Shown here piece by piece: positions 7,654 through 16,490 of a stretch of DNA of 64,000 bases (position 1 is its first letter; every line of letters begins with the position of its first letter). Position numbers and translations under genes: made by a program. The notes under the pieces were generated by a model that saw only the letters and a list, made by a program, of their open reading frames with translations, did not search any database and was not told the DNA's origin. The stretch covers positions 1-64,000 of the forward strand of contig DASXUX010000067.1 in NCBI GenBank assembly GCA_036504595.1. Reading direction: 5' to 3'. Source of the DNA: DASXUX01 sp036504595. GTDB taxonomy: Bacteria; Planctomycetota; SZUA-567; H5-PLA8.

Positions 7654-10600
7654 TTACGGTTGAAACAATTCCAGGCGGTCGTCGGGTTCAGCGTCGTTTT
7701 CGGTGTTGGGCGGGCCGTTCTTCAGGTCGGCGACAACAGCCGGCGGCAGGGCGTACTTGATCGTGCCCAGTTTGAGGCGCTGGCCAGGACGAATAGTGAA
7801 CGTCGTCAGCGTCGCCGGCGGCGGGGCGTTCTCTGCATCCGCAGGGGAGACGACGCCGTAGCGGTGATACCGCAGTTCCGCCACGATGCGGTAATCGCCG
7901 GCCGGCATTTCACGGACTGTGAAGTTGTCCACTTCCGTATTCTGCTGGGGAGCGGCACCGACGACGACAGGTGCGCGGGCCTCCAGACGGGCAAATTCGC
8001 TTGGGAAATTGAACGTGATAATCGCGAAAGCCGATTCGCCAATGATTCGCATCTCCAGCTGGCCCCAGTAAACGTTCTGGCTGCCTACGACCGGCTCGCA
8101 CGTCAACCGGCCAGACACGCAGGCGTCCGCCGCTGGCATCTTCAGGTCCTGCGCCGGGAGGCTTTTCAGTTCAGCCACCGAATTCAGCGGCTTGAAGGCG
8201 ACCGCGCCGATCACTCGCGAGGCTTTGCGACGCTTTGCTTGCGAACCGTAGTAATAGCGCTGCTGCGAATCGAGGCCGCCGACAACCAGGAACAACTGTT
8301 CGTCTGAACCCGACAGGAACTCTGCCCGCCCCGCCTTGTCGAAAATCCCGCTCAGGGTCATCCCAGACGCTTTTGAGCCGGATTCCCACGCGCCTCGCGG
8401 CATCAGCCATGCCGAGGAGCCGAAAAGATCGGCGCCGACGCAGACAGCCGCGGCCTTTGGGCGCACGAGCGTCAGTTTTACCTCGGACGCCGGCGGTCCG
8501 TCGTCTTTCAGCAGGACTTTTGCGGGGGCCGCACATGTCAGCCCCGGAGAGCGAGCGCTGACCTGGTACTCGCCCGGCGTAAGCCCCGAAAATTCGAAGC
8601 GGCCACTCGCATCCACAGGGCAGCTTTGCATGTTTATTCCGGCAACCGCATTCGCCGGCGGTTTGCCATCCGGGCCGAGCACGCGGCCTCGCACAACCAG
8701 GCCTTTGCGCATCTTGACGACCAGTTCGTTTTCCTTGCCGGGCAACACGAGCGACTTGACGGGGCCGTTGACGTAAAATCCCTCACGTTCAACGCTGAAC
8801 GAACGCTGACCGGCGGCCAGGCCGTTGAAGCGCGCGATGCCCTCTTTGTTCGAGGTAAACCGGCCCCTGGCGGAAGAACGGCCGTACTGCTGCATATACG
8901 TGTTGACCTGCGTGGTCGCGACAATCGCTCCAGCCAGCGGCTGGCCGGCATCGTCCAGTACCCTGACGCGCAGATCGCCATATTCCTGTTTTTCCAGGCG
9001 GACCTTCAGGTCGCTCAGATTGACGCCCGCCGCCGTCAGGTCGATGACGCACGGCTTGCACTCCGCGGCGCGAACGACCAGGCGTGTGGGCTGCCACTGG
9101 TCGCCCATGTTGAAATCCAGGACACCCTTGTCGTCGCAGTTGGGGTTCATGCGGCTGTACCCGGCGGAGACGAGCGCTGTTGCACCCGCCGCGGGGCTGC
9201 CATCGGGCAGAAGGACGGTTGCTTTCAGCCCTTTGGACGGATTGCCGGAAGGGCCGGGGACTTTGGCGTCCGGGGCGGCCGTCGCCTTGCCGGCTTCAAC
9301 TTCGACGCCGTAGATCAAAACGGGCTGCCCGTTGCGGGCGGTGATGCACAGTTGGTAGGTGCCGGGCGCCAGATTGCGGATTTCGTAGCTGCCGTCGGCC
9401 TGCGTCTGCGCAGTCATCCGGTACTGATAGAACATGTGCTGGCGGTTGCCGGTGTCGTCACCGTCGTCATCATCATTTGCGCTCGTTGGGCTTTGCGGCA
9501 TTGCCTGGGCCTGACAATACTGGATGCCTTTTCCGTCGCTCCCGAGCAGTTTACCCTTGATCGAACCGCCCTGGATCGTCTTGATCTGTCCAAGGTCAAG
9601 CGTCTGGCCTGCCGCAATCGTCAGCGACGTGACAGGCCAGCAGGCCTCGCCGCTGCTGCCGGTTACGCGAAGGCTATAGCGCCCGGGCTTCAGGTCATCG
9701 ACGGTGAGTTTGCCATCGTCGTCCGTCTCCGGCCAATCCAGACCTCGGCGCATCCCGATCTGCTGCCGGCATTGCCGGGCAAGCCGCGTAAGCTCGGCGG
9801 CGCGGGGCCCCTCGAAGGCGAGTTCCAGGTCCAGGTGCACGCGGTTCTTCTTTAGCGGCTTGCCATCGGTGCCCAGGATCGCGACGGTCAGCTTGCCGTT
9901 TGATTTGGAGGAAAGCGTCACCGTTTCGAACTGCAGCGTTTCATCTTCATGAATTCGAAACACCGGTCCAAGAGCGACCCTGAAATCGCTATGCCGCACG
10001 ACGACCTGGTAGCATCCGTCCGCCAGATTCTCGAACTTCGCCACGCCGGCGGCATCGGTTAAGGCGCTCGGCGCACTTCGCTCCGTGTTGTCGGAGACGG
10101 CCAGTTGCATGTCGAAGAGTTCCGGATCGAAGCGCTGCTGATAGCAAAGGACCTGTGCGTCTTTCAGCGGCTTGCCGGCACTGTCTATGCACTTGAGCGA
10201 CGCAGTCCCGCCTCGCGTAAGTGTATGAATCAGAGCGCTGCCGCCCGGACGCAGGCGGACGGTCGAGTAGTGGGGACTGTCGCTGGGATCAAAAGCCGAG
10301 GACCATTTCTTCCAGATAACATTGAGGCCGATCTGGCCTGACTGCCGTTCGGCGACCCGCGCCGTTCCGTCGGGCGCGATGGTCAGGGTGCTATTTACGG
10401 GCTCGTTCCAGTTAACTCCGAATTGCTGCTGAGGATACAGGCGGATTTCGGCTTCCGCACCGGAGGCAGGTTTGCCATCGCGATCGAACGCCAGCAGCGT
10501 TAGAGAACACTTGTCCAACTTCTGAAGCAGTGCAGCCGCAGCCTGGCGCACGTCAATGTCGTCGGCGTTAACGGCCTTTTCCAGTGCGGCGCGAGCAGCG

Positions 10601-10788
10601 TCGCCAAGCAGAAGCAGCTTGTCCGCAGCCGAGCGGCGGGCATCGAAATCATCGCTGCGGAGCTGATCCACCAGAGCGGCGGGGTCGTCGGCCGGCTTAT
10701 CGGAAGCGAAGATTCGGGGTAAAGGCCAAAGGCAGGCGCATGCGCACAGCGCACCAAGCGTAACAAAGGTGTTCCGCGTCCAGTTCAT
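7654..10788 (-). CDS. Very large secreted protein with carboxypeptidase-regulatory-like (Ig-type) repeats
   Basis: 1044 aa. I take ATG 10788, which opens a signal peptide (MNWTRNTFVTLGALCACACL...); an ATG at 10824 has no ribosome site and adds 12 residues. Residues 28-90 are HEAT-like hairpins (ALVDQLRSDDFDARRSAAD...). From about 95 on there are many beta-sandwich units with the CarboxypepD_reg pattern: DRDGKPASGAEAEIRLYP, DSAGKPLKDAQVLCYQ, GTDGKPLKKNRVHLDL, LPDGSPAAGATALVS, LDDAGQPLAGAIVATT, LGPDGKPPANAVA, with PGxYxL strands such as LAPGTYQLCITA. Such proteins are usually extracellular binding or scaffold modules. No catalytic motif seen. Confidence 0.85.
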   Translation of the reverse strand: MNWTRNTFVTLGALCACACLWPLPRIFASDKPADDPAALVDQLRSDDFDARRSAADKLLLLGDAARAALEKAVNADDIDVRQAAAALLQKLDKCSLTLLAFDRDGKPASGAEAEIRLYPQQQFGVNWNEPVNSTLTIAPDGTARVAERQSGQIGLNVIWKKWSSAFDPSDSPHYSTVRLRPGGSALIHTLTRGGTASLKCIDSAGKPLKDAQVLCYQQRFDPELFDMQLAVSDNTERSAPSALTDAAGVAKFENLADGCYQVVVRHSDFRVALGPVFRIHEDETLQFETVTLSSKSNGKLTVAILGTDGKPLKKNRVHLDLELAFEGPRAAELTRLARQCRQQIGMRRGLDWPETDDDGKLTVDDLKPGRYSLRVTGSSGEACWPVTSLTIAAGQTLDLGQIKTIQGGSIKGKLLGSDGKGIQYCQAQAMPQSPTSANDDDDGDDTGNRQHMFYQYRMTAQTQADGSYEIRNLAPGTYQLCITARNGQPVLIYGVEVEAGKATAAPDAKVPGPSGNPSKGLKATVLLPDGSPAAGATALVSAGYSRMNPNCDDKGVLDFNMGDQWQPTRLVVRAAECKPCVIDLTAAGVNLSDLKVRLEKQEYGDLRVRVLDDAGQPLAGAIVATTQVNTYMQQYGRSSARGRFTSNKEGIARFNGLAAGQRSFSVEREGFYVNGPVKSLVLPGKENELVVKMRKGLVVRGRVLGPDGKPPANAVAGINMQSCPVDASGRFEFSGLTPGEYQVSARSPGLTCAAPAKVLLKDDGPPASEVKLTLVRPKAAAVCVGADLFGSSAWLMPRGAWESGSKASGMTLSGIFDKAGRAEFLSGSDEQLFLVVGGLDSQQRYYYGSQAKRRKASRVIGAVAFKPLNSVAELKSLPAQDLKMPAADACVSGRLTCEPVVGSQNVYWGQLEMRIIGESAFAIITFNFPSEFARLEARAPVVVGAAPQQNTEVDNFTVREMPAGDYRIVAELRYHRYGVVSPADAENAPPPATLTTFTIRPGQRLKLGTIKYALPPAVVADLKNGPPNTENDAEPDDRLELFQP

Positions 10789-11001
10789 GCCCGTGTCCGT
10801 TGAGTACGACCAATGAAGAATCATATGGCGTCACTGACGGAAGTCCAGAACTCTGCGACAGTTACTTAGTCGGCCCCCCGGACTATAGACTCCTGCACCC
10901 CTTGACACTCACTACTGTTTTTGCGTTGCAGCACAAGGGGCCAGCGGGTAGTAAGGAACGCTTGTGTCCCTAATTCGCAGCGGAATTGAAGGAATCCAGC
11001 A

Positions 11002-11778
11002 GTGGAAATGCCCCTTGGCGATTCAAGCACGTTGCAGCACCGGCCGGGCTGGCGTTTTACGCCTCACGTCATCGTGTTCTTCAGTTCCGCGTGCATCATG
11101 GTCATCGAACTGGTGGCCGGGCGGCTGATTGCACGCCATCTGGGAAACTCGCTGTACGTGTGGTCGTCGATCATTGGCGTGGTGCTGGCCGGCATGAGCG
11201 TTGGAAACGTCATCGGCGGAAAGCTGGCCGATCGTTATAAGCCCGAAACCATTCTGGGTTGGCTGTTTATGACCAGCTCGGTGGCCTGTGTGCTGACCCT
11301 GAAGATTAACGATTTCTTCGCCGCGACCACGCCACTGCGCGCGCTGCCCTGGGGCTTGCAGACGTTTCTTTCGGCGCTGATCATCTTTGCGTTGCCAGCG
11401 GTGGTGCTCGGAACCATCTCCCCTTCTCTGGCAAAAGTAGCGTTGTCGCGCGGCACGAAAGTCGGCACGACGCTCGGATCGTTTTACGCCTGGGCGGCAG
11501 CGGGAAGCATTCTCGGAACGTTCCTGACCGGCTTCTGGCTCATCGCGTTGCTCGGGTCGAAGGGCGTCGTTCTATTCACGGCGTCCGGGCTGGGATTGGT
11601 TGCCGTTTTCTTGGGCCCGACACGTCTCGTGTACGTGGGCTGGGTGGCGATCGTCTGCCTGATGCTGGCAAGCACGCGAAATGCTCCCGTGCCTCCGTCG
11701 AAGGCTGTTCCAGTCATCGCGCCGGTAGCAAAAGTCAGCAGTGGAGTGACGGTTGTGGGCCGCGGCAGCGAGCAATAG
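11002..11778 (+). CDS. MFS-like membrane protein, homologue of the N-terminal half of fused MFS/spermidine synthases
   Basis: 258 aa, about six membrane segments. Start GTG 11002 with GAAGGAA upstream (ATG 11008 is also possible). Residues 25-95 closely parallel the next gene: IELVAGRLIARHLGNSLYVW, SIIGVVLAGMSVGN, ADRYKPETILGWLF. It stops before the methyltransferase-like domain and ends in a Val/Pro/Ser tail. Together with the next gene it looks like a tandem duplication in which one copy keeps only the transporter-like part. The two probably share a transcript (33 bp apart). Substrate unknown. Confidence 0.8.
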   Translation: MEMPLGDSSTLQHRPGWRFTPHVIVFFSSACIMVIELVAGRLIARHLGNSLYVWSSIIGVVLAGMSVGNVIGGKLADRYKPETILGWLFMTSSVACVLTLKINDFFAATTPLRALPWGLQTFLSALIIFALPAVVLGTISPSLAKVALSRGTKVGTTLGSFYAWAAAGSILGTFLTGFWLIALLGSKGVVLFTASGLGLVAVFLGPTRLVYVGWVAIVCLMLASTRNAPVPPSKAVPVIAPVAKVSSGVTVVGRGSEQ

Positions 11779-11811
11779 CCGGTACCCGTGGGATGCAGGA
11801 GGCAGGCCGAA

Positions 11812-13434
11812 GTGGAAGAGACGCAAGCACCGGCTGTAAGCGCTGAGCAGGTCACGGCGGCGGGACTGGAGTACGACGCGCTCGACTCGCCGTATGCGCC
11901 GTACATGATCGCGTTCTTTACCGCCGCGGCGATGATGGCGGTGGAGATGCTGGCCGGGCGAGTGATCTCGCGTCTGACGGGCAGTTCGCTGTATACCTGG
12001 ACATCGGTCATTGGCGTGGTGCTGGCGGGCGTGACGATCGGGAACTACGCCGGCGGGATTCTATCCGATCACTGGGACCCCAAGCGGTTTCTAGGCTGGC
12101 TGTTCCTGCTGGCGTCCATGGCCTGTATCTCGACGCTGTTCCTGGCCTACGTCTTCCGCATGCACAAAGTCTTTTCGGGCATGAGCTGGCCGGCGGTCGT
12201 GTTCCTGACCGTCTTCTGTACGTTCTTCATTCCGTCGCTCCTGCTGGGGTGTTTCGGCCCCGTCGCGGCGAAGATGGCGCTGCGCAATTCGCGGCGCATC
12301 GGCTTTACGCTGGGAGCGGTTTCGGCGTGGGGCGCGGCGGGCAGCATCGTCGGCACGCTGGTCACGGGCTTCTGGCTGATCTCGCTACTCGGCACCAAGG
12401 GCTTGCCGCAGATTATCGCGATGGCTCTGGCCGCGGCGGGACTGTGGGCCGGTCCGGCCCGGCAGGTCCAGGCGATCTGGGTGGGAGTGGTGGGTGCAGC
12501 AATTCTGCTTTCGCACGGCGACTTCAAGGACGACTCGAGTTTTCAGTTGCGCCAGATCTTTCAGGAGCCGCGCAGCGATCTGTTCTGTCAGGACAGCGAC
12601 TACCAGTTCATCCGCGTGTACGAAGACAAGAGCAAGCGCGATCCGGAACGCGACGTGCGCGTGCTGGCGCTCGATTACCTGATCCACGGCTACATCGATC
12701 CCAAAGATCCCACGCACCTGGAGTACGATTACGAGCTGGTTTACCGCGATGTGCTGAAGCGCTACGCCGGCGACAAGAAGACCGTTGCCGCGTTTTTCCT
12801 GGGCGGCGGGAGTTACACCTTCCCGCGCTGGCTGCTGAATCAATGGCCGACGGCGAAGATCGATGTCGCCGAGATCGACCCCATGGTCATCGAAGCGAAT
12901 CATAAAGCGCTGGCCTTGCCGCGCGACACGCCCATCCGCAGCTTCGCCATGGATGCGCGCCGCGCGGTGGACGAACTGCCGCCGGACGAGAAGTACGACT
13001 TCTTTTTCGGCGACGCGTTCAACGATCTTTCCAGCCCCTTTCACTTATCGACACTGGAGTTCGTGAAGAAGGTGGACAGCCACCTCAAGCCTGACGGCGC
13101 GTATCTGGTCAACATCATCGACAGCTACGAAACGGCGCTGCTGCTCGGTTCGATCACAGGGACATTGGAACGCGTGTTCGAACACGTGTACGTGTTCTGC
13201 ACCGAAAAAGGCGGTGTGCGGAAAGCTCGCGATACCTACATCGTCGCCGCCTCGCACGTGCCGCTGGATGTCTCCGGCCTGCAGCCTGGTCACCAGACGG
13301 CATTCTGCGGCTCATTGCTGACGGCCGAAAACCTGGGGCAGATCAAGAAGCTGTGCAACGACCGGGTGCTCACCGACGACGACGCGCCCGTGGATAATCT
13401 GATTGCGCCAGTGTTGAGGCAACGGAAACAATAA
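11812..13434 (+). CDS. Fused MFS transporter / spermidine synthase-like protein
   Basis: 540 aa. GTG 11812 is preceded by AGGAGG at 11797-11802; the GTG at 11788 lies before that site. Residues 1-240 hold about seven membrane helices with the conserved AAMMAVEMLAGRVISRLTGS and IGVVLAGVTIGN. Residues about 250-540 are a spermidine synthase-type Rossmann domain: AAFFLGGGSYTFPRWLL (nucleotide-binding loop), DVAEIDPMVIEAN and FFFGDAFNDLSSPFHL, then VNIIDSYE. These fused proteins are widespread in bacteria; polyamine synthase activity is generally unproven. A probable hairpin terminator follows. Confidence 0.88.
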   Translation: MEETQAPAVSAEQVTAAGLEYDALDSPYAPYMIAFFTAAAMMAVEMLAGRVISRLTGSSLYTWTSVIGVVLAGVTIGNYAGGILSDHWDPKRFLGWLFLLASMACISTLFLAYVFRMHKVFSGMSWPAVVFLTVFCTFFIPSLLLGCFGPVAAKMALRNSRRIGFTLGAVSAWGAAGSIVGTLVTGFWLISLLGTKGLPQIIAMALAAAGLWAGPARQVQAIWVGVVGAAILLSHGDFKDDSSFQLRQIFQEPRSDLFCQDSDYQFIRVYEDKSKRDPERDVRVLALDYLIHGYIDPKDPTHLEYDYELVYRDVLKRYAGDKKTVAAFFLGGGSYTFPRWLLNQWPTAKIDVAEIDPMVIEANHKALALPRDTPIRSFAMDARRAVDELPPDEKYDFFFGDAFNDLSSPFHLSTLEFVKKVDSHLKPDGAYLVNIIDSYETALLLGSITGTLERVFEHVYVFCTEKGGVRKARDTYIVAASHVPLDVSGLQPGHQTAFCGSLLTAENLGQIKKLCNDRVLTDDDAPVDNLIAPVLRQRKQ

Positions 13435-13498
13435 GTCCAGAAGTCTAGAGTCAAAGAGTCCAGAGTCGAAGGCTTGTTACAGCCAGCGACTCTGGACG
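13434..13498. repeat. Heptad array (AGTCCAGA type)
   Basis: Degenerate heptads agtccagaagtctagagt and agagtccagagtc, ending in an inverted copy cgactctggac. Lies between convergent genes. Confidence 0.75.
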
Positions 13499-13506
13499 TT
13501 ATTTTT
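13458..13506 (+). terminator. Possible terminator after the MFS/spermidine synthase gene
   Basis: Perfect 11-bp arms GTCCAGAGTCG (13458-13468) and CGACTCTGGAC (13487-13497), then GTTATTTTT. The 18-nt loop is long and the arms belong to a repeat array, so this may be incidental. Confidence 0.4.
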
Positions 13507-14335
13507 CGATCGGCATTCCCACCAAGTTTCCGTATTCGGTCCAGCTTCCGTCGTAGTTCTTCACGTTGCGCAGTCCCAGCAGATACTTGAGCACGAACCA
13601 GGTGTGGCTGGAGCGCTCGCCAATGCGGCAGTAGGCGATCGTCATTTTCTTCGGGTCGATGGCGGCTTCGGTGAGATAAAGCTGGCGGAGCTCCTCCGCG
13701 CTCTTGAACGTGCCATCGGGCCGCACGGCCATGTTCCATGGGACATTTCGAGCGCCGGGAATATGCCCGCCGCGCTGAGCGGTCTCGTTCATTCCGGGCG
13801 GCGCGATAATCTTCCCCGTGTACTCGTCGGGGCTGCGCACGTCAATCAGGTTGGCCAGGCGGCGGTGCAGCACTTGGCGCAGGTGTGCGCGGAGATCGAG
13901 ATTGATGCGCTGAATTCTGTAATCCACCGGGGTTGGCGCGGGCTTTTCCGCGACCATTTTCGTGTCCGGTTCATTGACCCACTTCGCGCGGCCGCCGTTC
14001 ATCAGGCGTACGTCGGGGTGGCCGTAGAGCTTGAAGATCCAGAACGCATACGCCGCGAACCAGTTGCTTTTGTCTCCGTAGAGCACCACCGTGTCAGCCG
14101 GAGCGATGCCCAAGCCGCCGACGAGGCGCTCGAAGTCCGCCGGCGCGATCACATCGCGCCGGACTTGATCCTGAAGCTGCGTCTGCCAGTTCAGCGCCAG
14201 CGCTCCGGGAATGTGGCCCAGGTCGTAAGCTGATGTGTCCACATCGACTTCGACGATCTTCACGCCTTGGGTACCAAGATGGTCTCTGACCCAGCCGGTG
14301 TCGACGAGTACCTCGGGGTGAGCGTAATCGGACAT
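13499..14335 (-). CDS. Thiosulfate sulfurtransferase (two-domain rhodanese)
   Basis: 278 aa. Two rhodanese domains: an inactive N-terminal one (VDTGWVRDHL, AYDLGHIPGALALNW) and a catalytic C-terminal one with ANLIDVRSPDEYTGK, GHIPGARNVPW and the active-site loop CRIGERSSHTWFVL around Cys 236. This matches the SseA/CysA-type sulfurtransferases that move sulfane sulfur from thiosulfate. AAGGACG precedes ATG 14335. It lies 24 bp downstream of the cysteine synthase-like gene on the same strand, so the pair is probably an operon for sulfur assimilation or persulfide handling. Confidence 0.93.
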   Translation of the reverse strand: MSDYAHPEVLVDTGWVRDHLGTQGVKIVEVDVDTSAYDLGHIPGALALNWQTQLQDQVRRDVIAPADFERLVGGLGIAPADTVVLYGDKSNWFAAYAFWIFKLYGHPDVRLMNGGRAKWVNEPDTKMVAEKPAPTPVDYRIQRINLDLRAHLRQVLHRRLANLIDVRSPDEYTGKIIAPPGMNETAQRGGHIPGARNVPWNMAVRPDGTFKSAEELRQLYLTEAAIDPKKMTIAYCRIGERSSHTWFVLKYLLGLRNVKNYDGSWTEYGNLVGMPIEK

Positions 14336-14359
14336 TTTGCTAGCGTCCTTTCCACCTCT

Positions 14360-15319
14360 CTATTGGCCCGGATCCAACTCGGGCAAGTGCGCCATCATGC
14401 GCGACGTGTACTTGAGCACGTTGTCCGCAAAGATCATCACGCCAAAGCCCGTCTTTTCGCGTTCAATGACCTCCCGCGCGCCTTCATACACGAGACCGCA
14501 GCTTGGGCTGGCCAGCAAACCTTCCTTTTGACACAGATCGCACGCGCGCTGGTAGGCGAGGCGGTAATCGACTTCCAAAATCTCATCCACCATCGCCGGA
14601 TCGAACAGCTTGGAGACGTCCAATTCGCCGATGCTCCGCAGGCCCGGCACATCGTGATTGGCGCTGGGCTGAACGGCGACAATCTTTACTTTGCGCTCCT
14701 GCTCGCGCATGAACTTGCTGATGCCCATTGCCGTTCCGCAGGTGCCCATCGCCACGAAGACGTGCGTAACCTGGCCGTGGGTCTGGCGCCAGATCTCCGG
14801 ACCGGTCGTACGATAGTGGGCTTCGACATTATTCCAGTTTTCGTACTGATTGGGCATCACATAACGGTCGGAGGCGACTTTCGCGTAGGTCTTGGCGCGG
14901 TTGATCGAGCCTTCCGCGACGGCCGGCGAAGGACAGATGTCGTCGGGCACCACGTCGAGTTCCGCGCCAAGGACTTTGAGCAACACCTTTTTTTCGAGCG
15001 GCACACGGTTCGGCACAACGGCGCGCATTTTGTAGCCGCGCGCGCTGGCCATCCCCGCCAAGCTCATCCCCGTGTTACCGGACGTGGGCTCGACGATCTC
15101 CCGCCCCGGGCCCAGTAATCCACGCCGCTCCAGGTCGAGCAACATGGCCCAGGCGGCGCGGTCTTTGACGGAGCCGAAAGGGTTGGCCCATTCGAGCTTG
15201 GCGTAGAGCAGATAGTCTTTGGACGGATTCATTTTGGAGATGCGCACAATTGGCGTGGGATTACGCTCATCGGGCATCATCTCGAAAATATTATCGTAAA
15301 TCCTTAGTTCGTGGTCCAT
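14360..15319 (-). CDS. PLP-dependent cysteine synthase family protein
   Basis: 319 aa, beta-family PLP enzyme making cysteine from an activated serine and sulfide (or related substrates). ATG 15319 has GAGGTGG upstream; the longer TTG/GTG form is rejected. Visible motifs: NPTPIVRISKMN, ANPFGSVKDRAA with the Schiff-base lysine near residue 46, PTSGNTGMSLA (substrate loop), VAMGTCGTAMGIS (phosphate loop) and SPSCGLVYEGA near the C-terminus (Ser at the PLP nitrogen). The sulfurtransferase follows in the same operon. Whether O-acetylserine, O-phosphoserine or cystathionine is the substrate cannot be read from sequence. Confidence 0.92.
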   Translation of the reverse strand: MDHELRIYDNIFEMMPDERNPTPIVRISKMNPSKDYLLYAKLEWANPFGSVKDRAAWAMLLDLERRGLLGPGREIVEPTSGNTGMSLAGMASARGYKMRAVVPNRVPLEKKVLLKVLGAELDVVPDDICPSPAVAEGSINRAKTYAKVASDRYVMPNQYENWNNVEAHYRTTGPEIWRQTHGQVTHVFVAMGTCGTAMGISKFMREQERKVKIVAVQPSANHDVPGLRSIGELDVSKLFDPAMVDEILEVDYRLAYQRACDLCQKEGLLASPSCGLVYEGAREVIEREKTGFGVMIFADNVLKYTSRMMAHLPELDPGQ

Positions 15320-15569
15320 GCGCCACCTCGATCGAATTCTGCATTTGCTCAAAAGCTGTGCCGTGAGCTCTGGCTAGCCTGAAACTTGCATCGTTTTAAC
15401 CAAGTGCCGCACAGGCAAGAAGAAGATCGGAGACTTCGATCCTTTTACGCCCGGTTGAGCCATTGCCCTGGTCCGCCGGTAACCCGCCGCGCATTTATTG
15501 CATGGCGCGAATGAGCCCAACCTGGAGCACTCGGCTCCCGGTTTATTAAAGCGAGGAGGAGCAAAAAAG

Positions 15570-15875
15570 ATGCTTTTTGAACTCAGCATTATTCCGCTCG
15601 GAAACAGCAGCCACATTAGCGACGAGATTGCCGAAGCCGTGAAGCTCATCGAGTCCTCGGGGTGCCGCTACAAACTGACCCCGACATCCACGTGCATTGA
15701 AGGACAGTGGGATGAAATCATGCCGTTGATCCGTCGCTGCCATGAACAGATCCGGCAGCACTCGCCGCATGTGCTGACGACGATCACGATCGAAGACGAG
15801 GATGGCGCGGAGAACAAGCTGGCGGCGAACGTGCAGTCTGTGGAGAGGGCCGTGGGGCACCAGTTGGTGCATTAA
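15570..15875 (+). CDS. Thiamine-binding protein, MTH1187/YkoF (DUF77) family
   Basis: 101 aa. ATG 15570 follows GGAGGAGC at 15554-15561. Family features: MLFELSIIPLG at the start, EIAEAVKLIESSGCRYKLTPTST-type helix and strand, IEGQWDEIMPLIRRCHEQI and a final TTITIEDEDG strand: a ferredoxin-like fold forming tetramers that bind thiamine or related small molecules. I see no TPP riboswitch in the leader. Monocistronic. Confidence 0.88.
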   Translation: MLFELSIIPLGNSSHISDEIAEAVKLIESSGCRYKLTPTSTCIEGQWDEIMPLIRRCHEQIRQHSPHVLTTITIEDEDGAENKLAANVQSVERAVGHQLVH

Positions 15876-15880
15876 CGGCG

Positions 15881-15917
15881 AGCTTCTGGTTTCAAGTTTC
15901 TAGTTTCGGGTTCGCAG
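15881..15917. repeat. Heptad array (TTTCNRG type)
   Basis: Period-7 run: ttctggt ttcaagt ttctagt ttcgggt, directly after the DUF77 stop codon. Confidence 0.7.
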
Positions 15918-15930
15918 GCGGATGCCGGTA

Positions 15931-16440
15931 CTACAAGCGCATTCGCTTGCGGAGTCTGAATATCCATACGCAGAGAACAATGCCGCCGAGGAATCCGGCG
16001 GCATACGCGGCCAGATGACTCCACAAATCGGCTAAAAACGCAATGTGCTTGTCGCTGGGGACGCGCGAGCGCAGGGGCTCCAGCAGCCAGACGCTTCCGG
16101 AACGCGCAGCAAAGTACCCAGTGATACCGGATGCCAAGGCCAGGAAGGCCATGCAAAGAAGCAGGACGCCGAGTGGCTTGCGGAGATCGCGCCACGTCAG
16201 TTGCGGCCGCGAGCCGGCTCGAGCGGCAAGAGCAATTGGAACCCCGAGAATCAGTCCCACCCACCACGTAGCGACCACGCCCCAAGCCAGCGCGTGCAGT
16301 GCGGGTGAGTCGCTTTCAAACAGACGCGGATGGCCGATTGTGAAGTATTACAGGCAGACATGCGCCGTCACTTGATCGTGCGCAATGCCATAGACAATGG
16401 GTGCGGCGATGCAGAAGAGGATGATCTTCAGCGTTTCCAT
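15931..16440 (-). pseudogene. Integral membrane protein gene interrupted by an in-frame TAA
   Basis: Reading the minus strand from ATG 16440 gives 30 residues (METLKIILFC..., DQVTAHVCL), then TAA at 16350-16348, then the same frame continues uninterrupted (YFTIGHPRLFESDSP, LAWGVVATWWVGL, IALAARAGSRP) to 15931. I recognise this as a roughly 169-aa family in which the block normally reads ...VCxEYFTIGHP, so one G-to-T change (GAA to TAA) explains the stop. Four membrane helices in total. The 115-aa open frame from 16278 alone would miss the first helix and the conserved loop. Pseudogene, sequencing error or recoding cannot be told apart here. Confidence 0.75.
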
Positions 16441-16490
16441 GACGTTGCGGCATCATCGCGCGCACGGCGTTCTGGATCAAGTGGCGCGAG

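Noticed and set aside
8626..9855. 409-residue plus-strand frame opposite the 1044-aa protein
   Set aside because: Antisense shadow of a GC-rich gene with clear Ig-type repeats on the minus strand; no own ribosome site or motif.
15320..15569. TPP riboswitch before the thiamine-binding protein gene
   Set aside because: No conserved TPP-element blocks recognised; only a small hairpin near 15520.
15872..16285. 137-residue minus-strand frame overlapping the membrane pseudogene
   Set aside because: Different frame from the hydrophobic helices; Arg/Ser-rich and passes through a heptad array.
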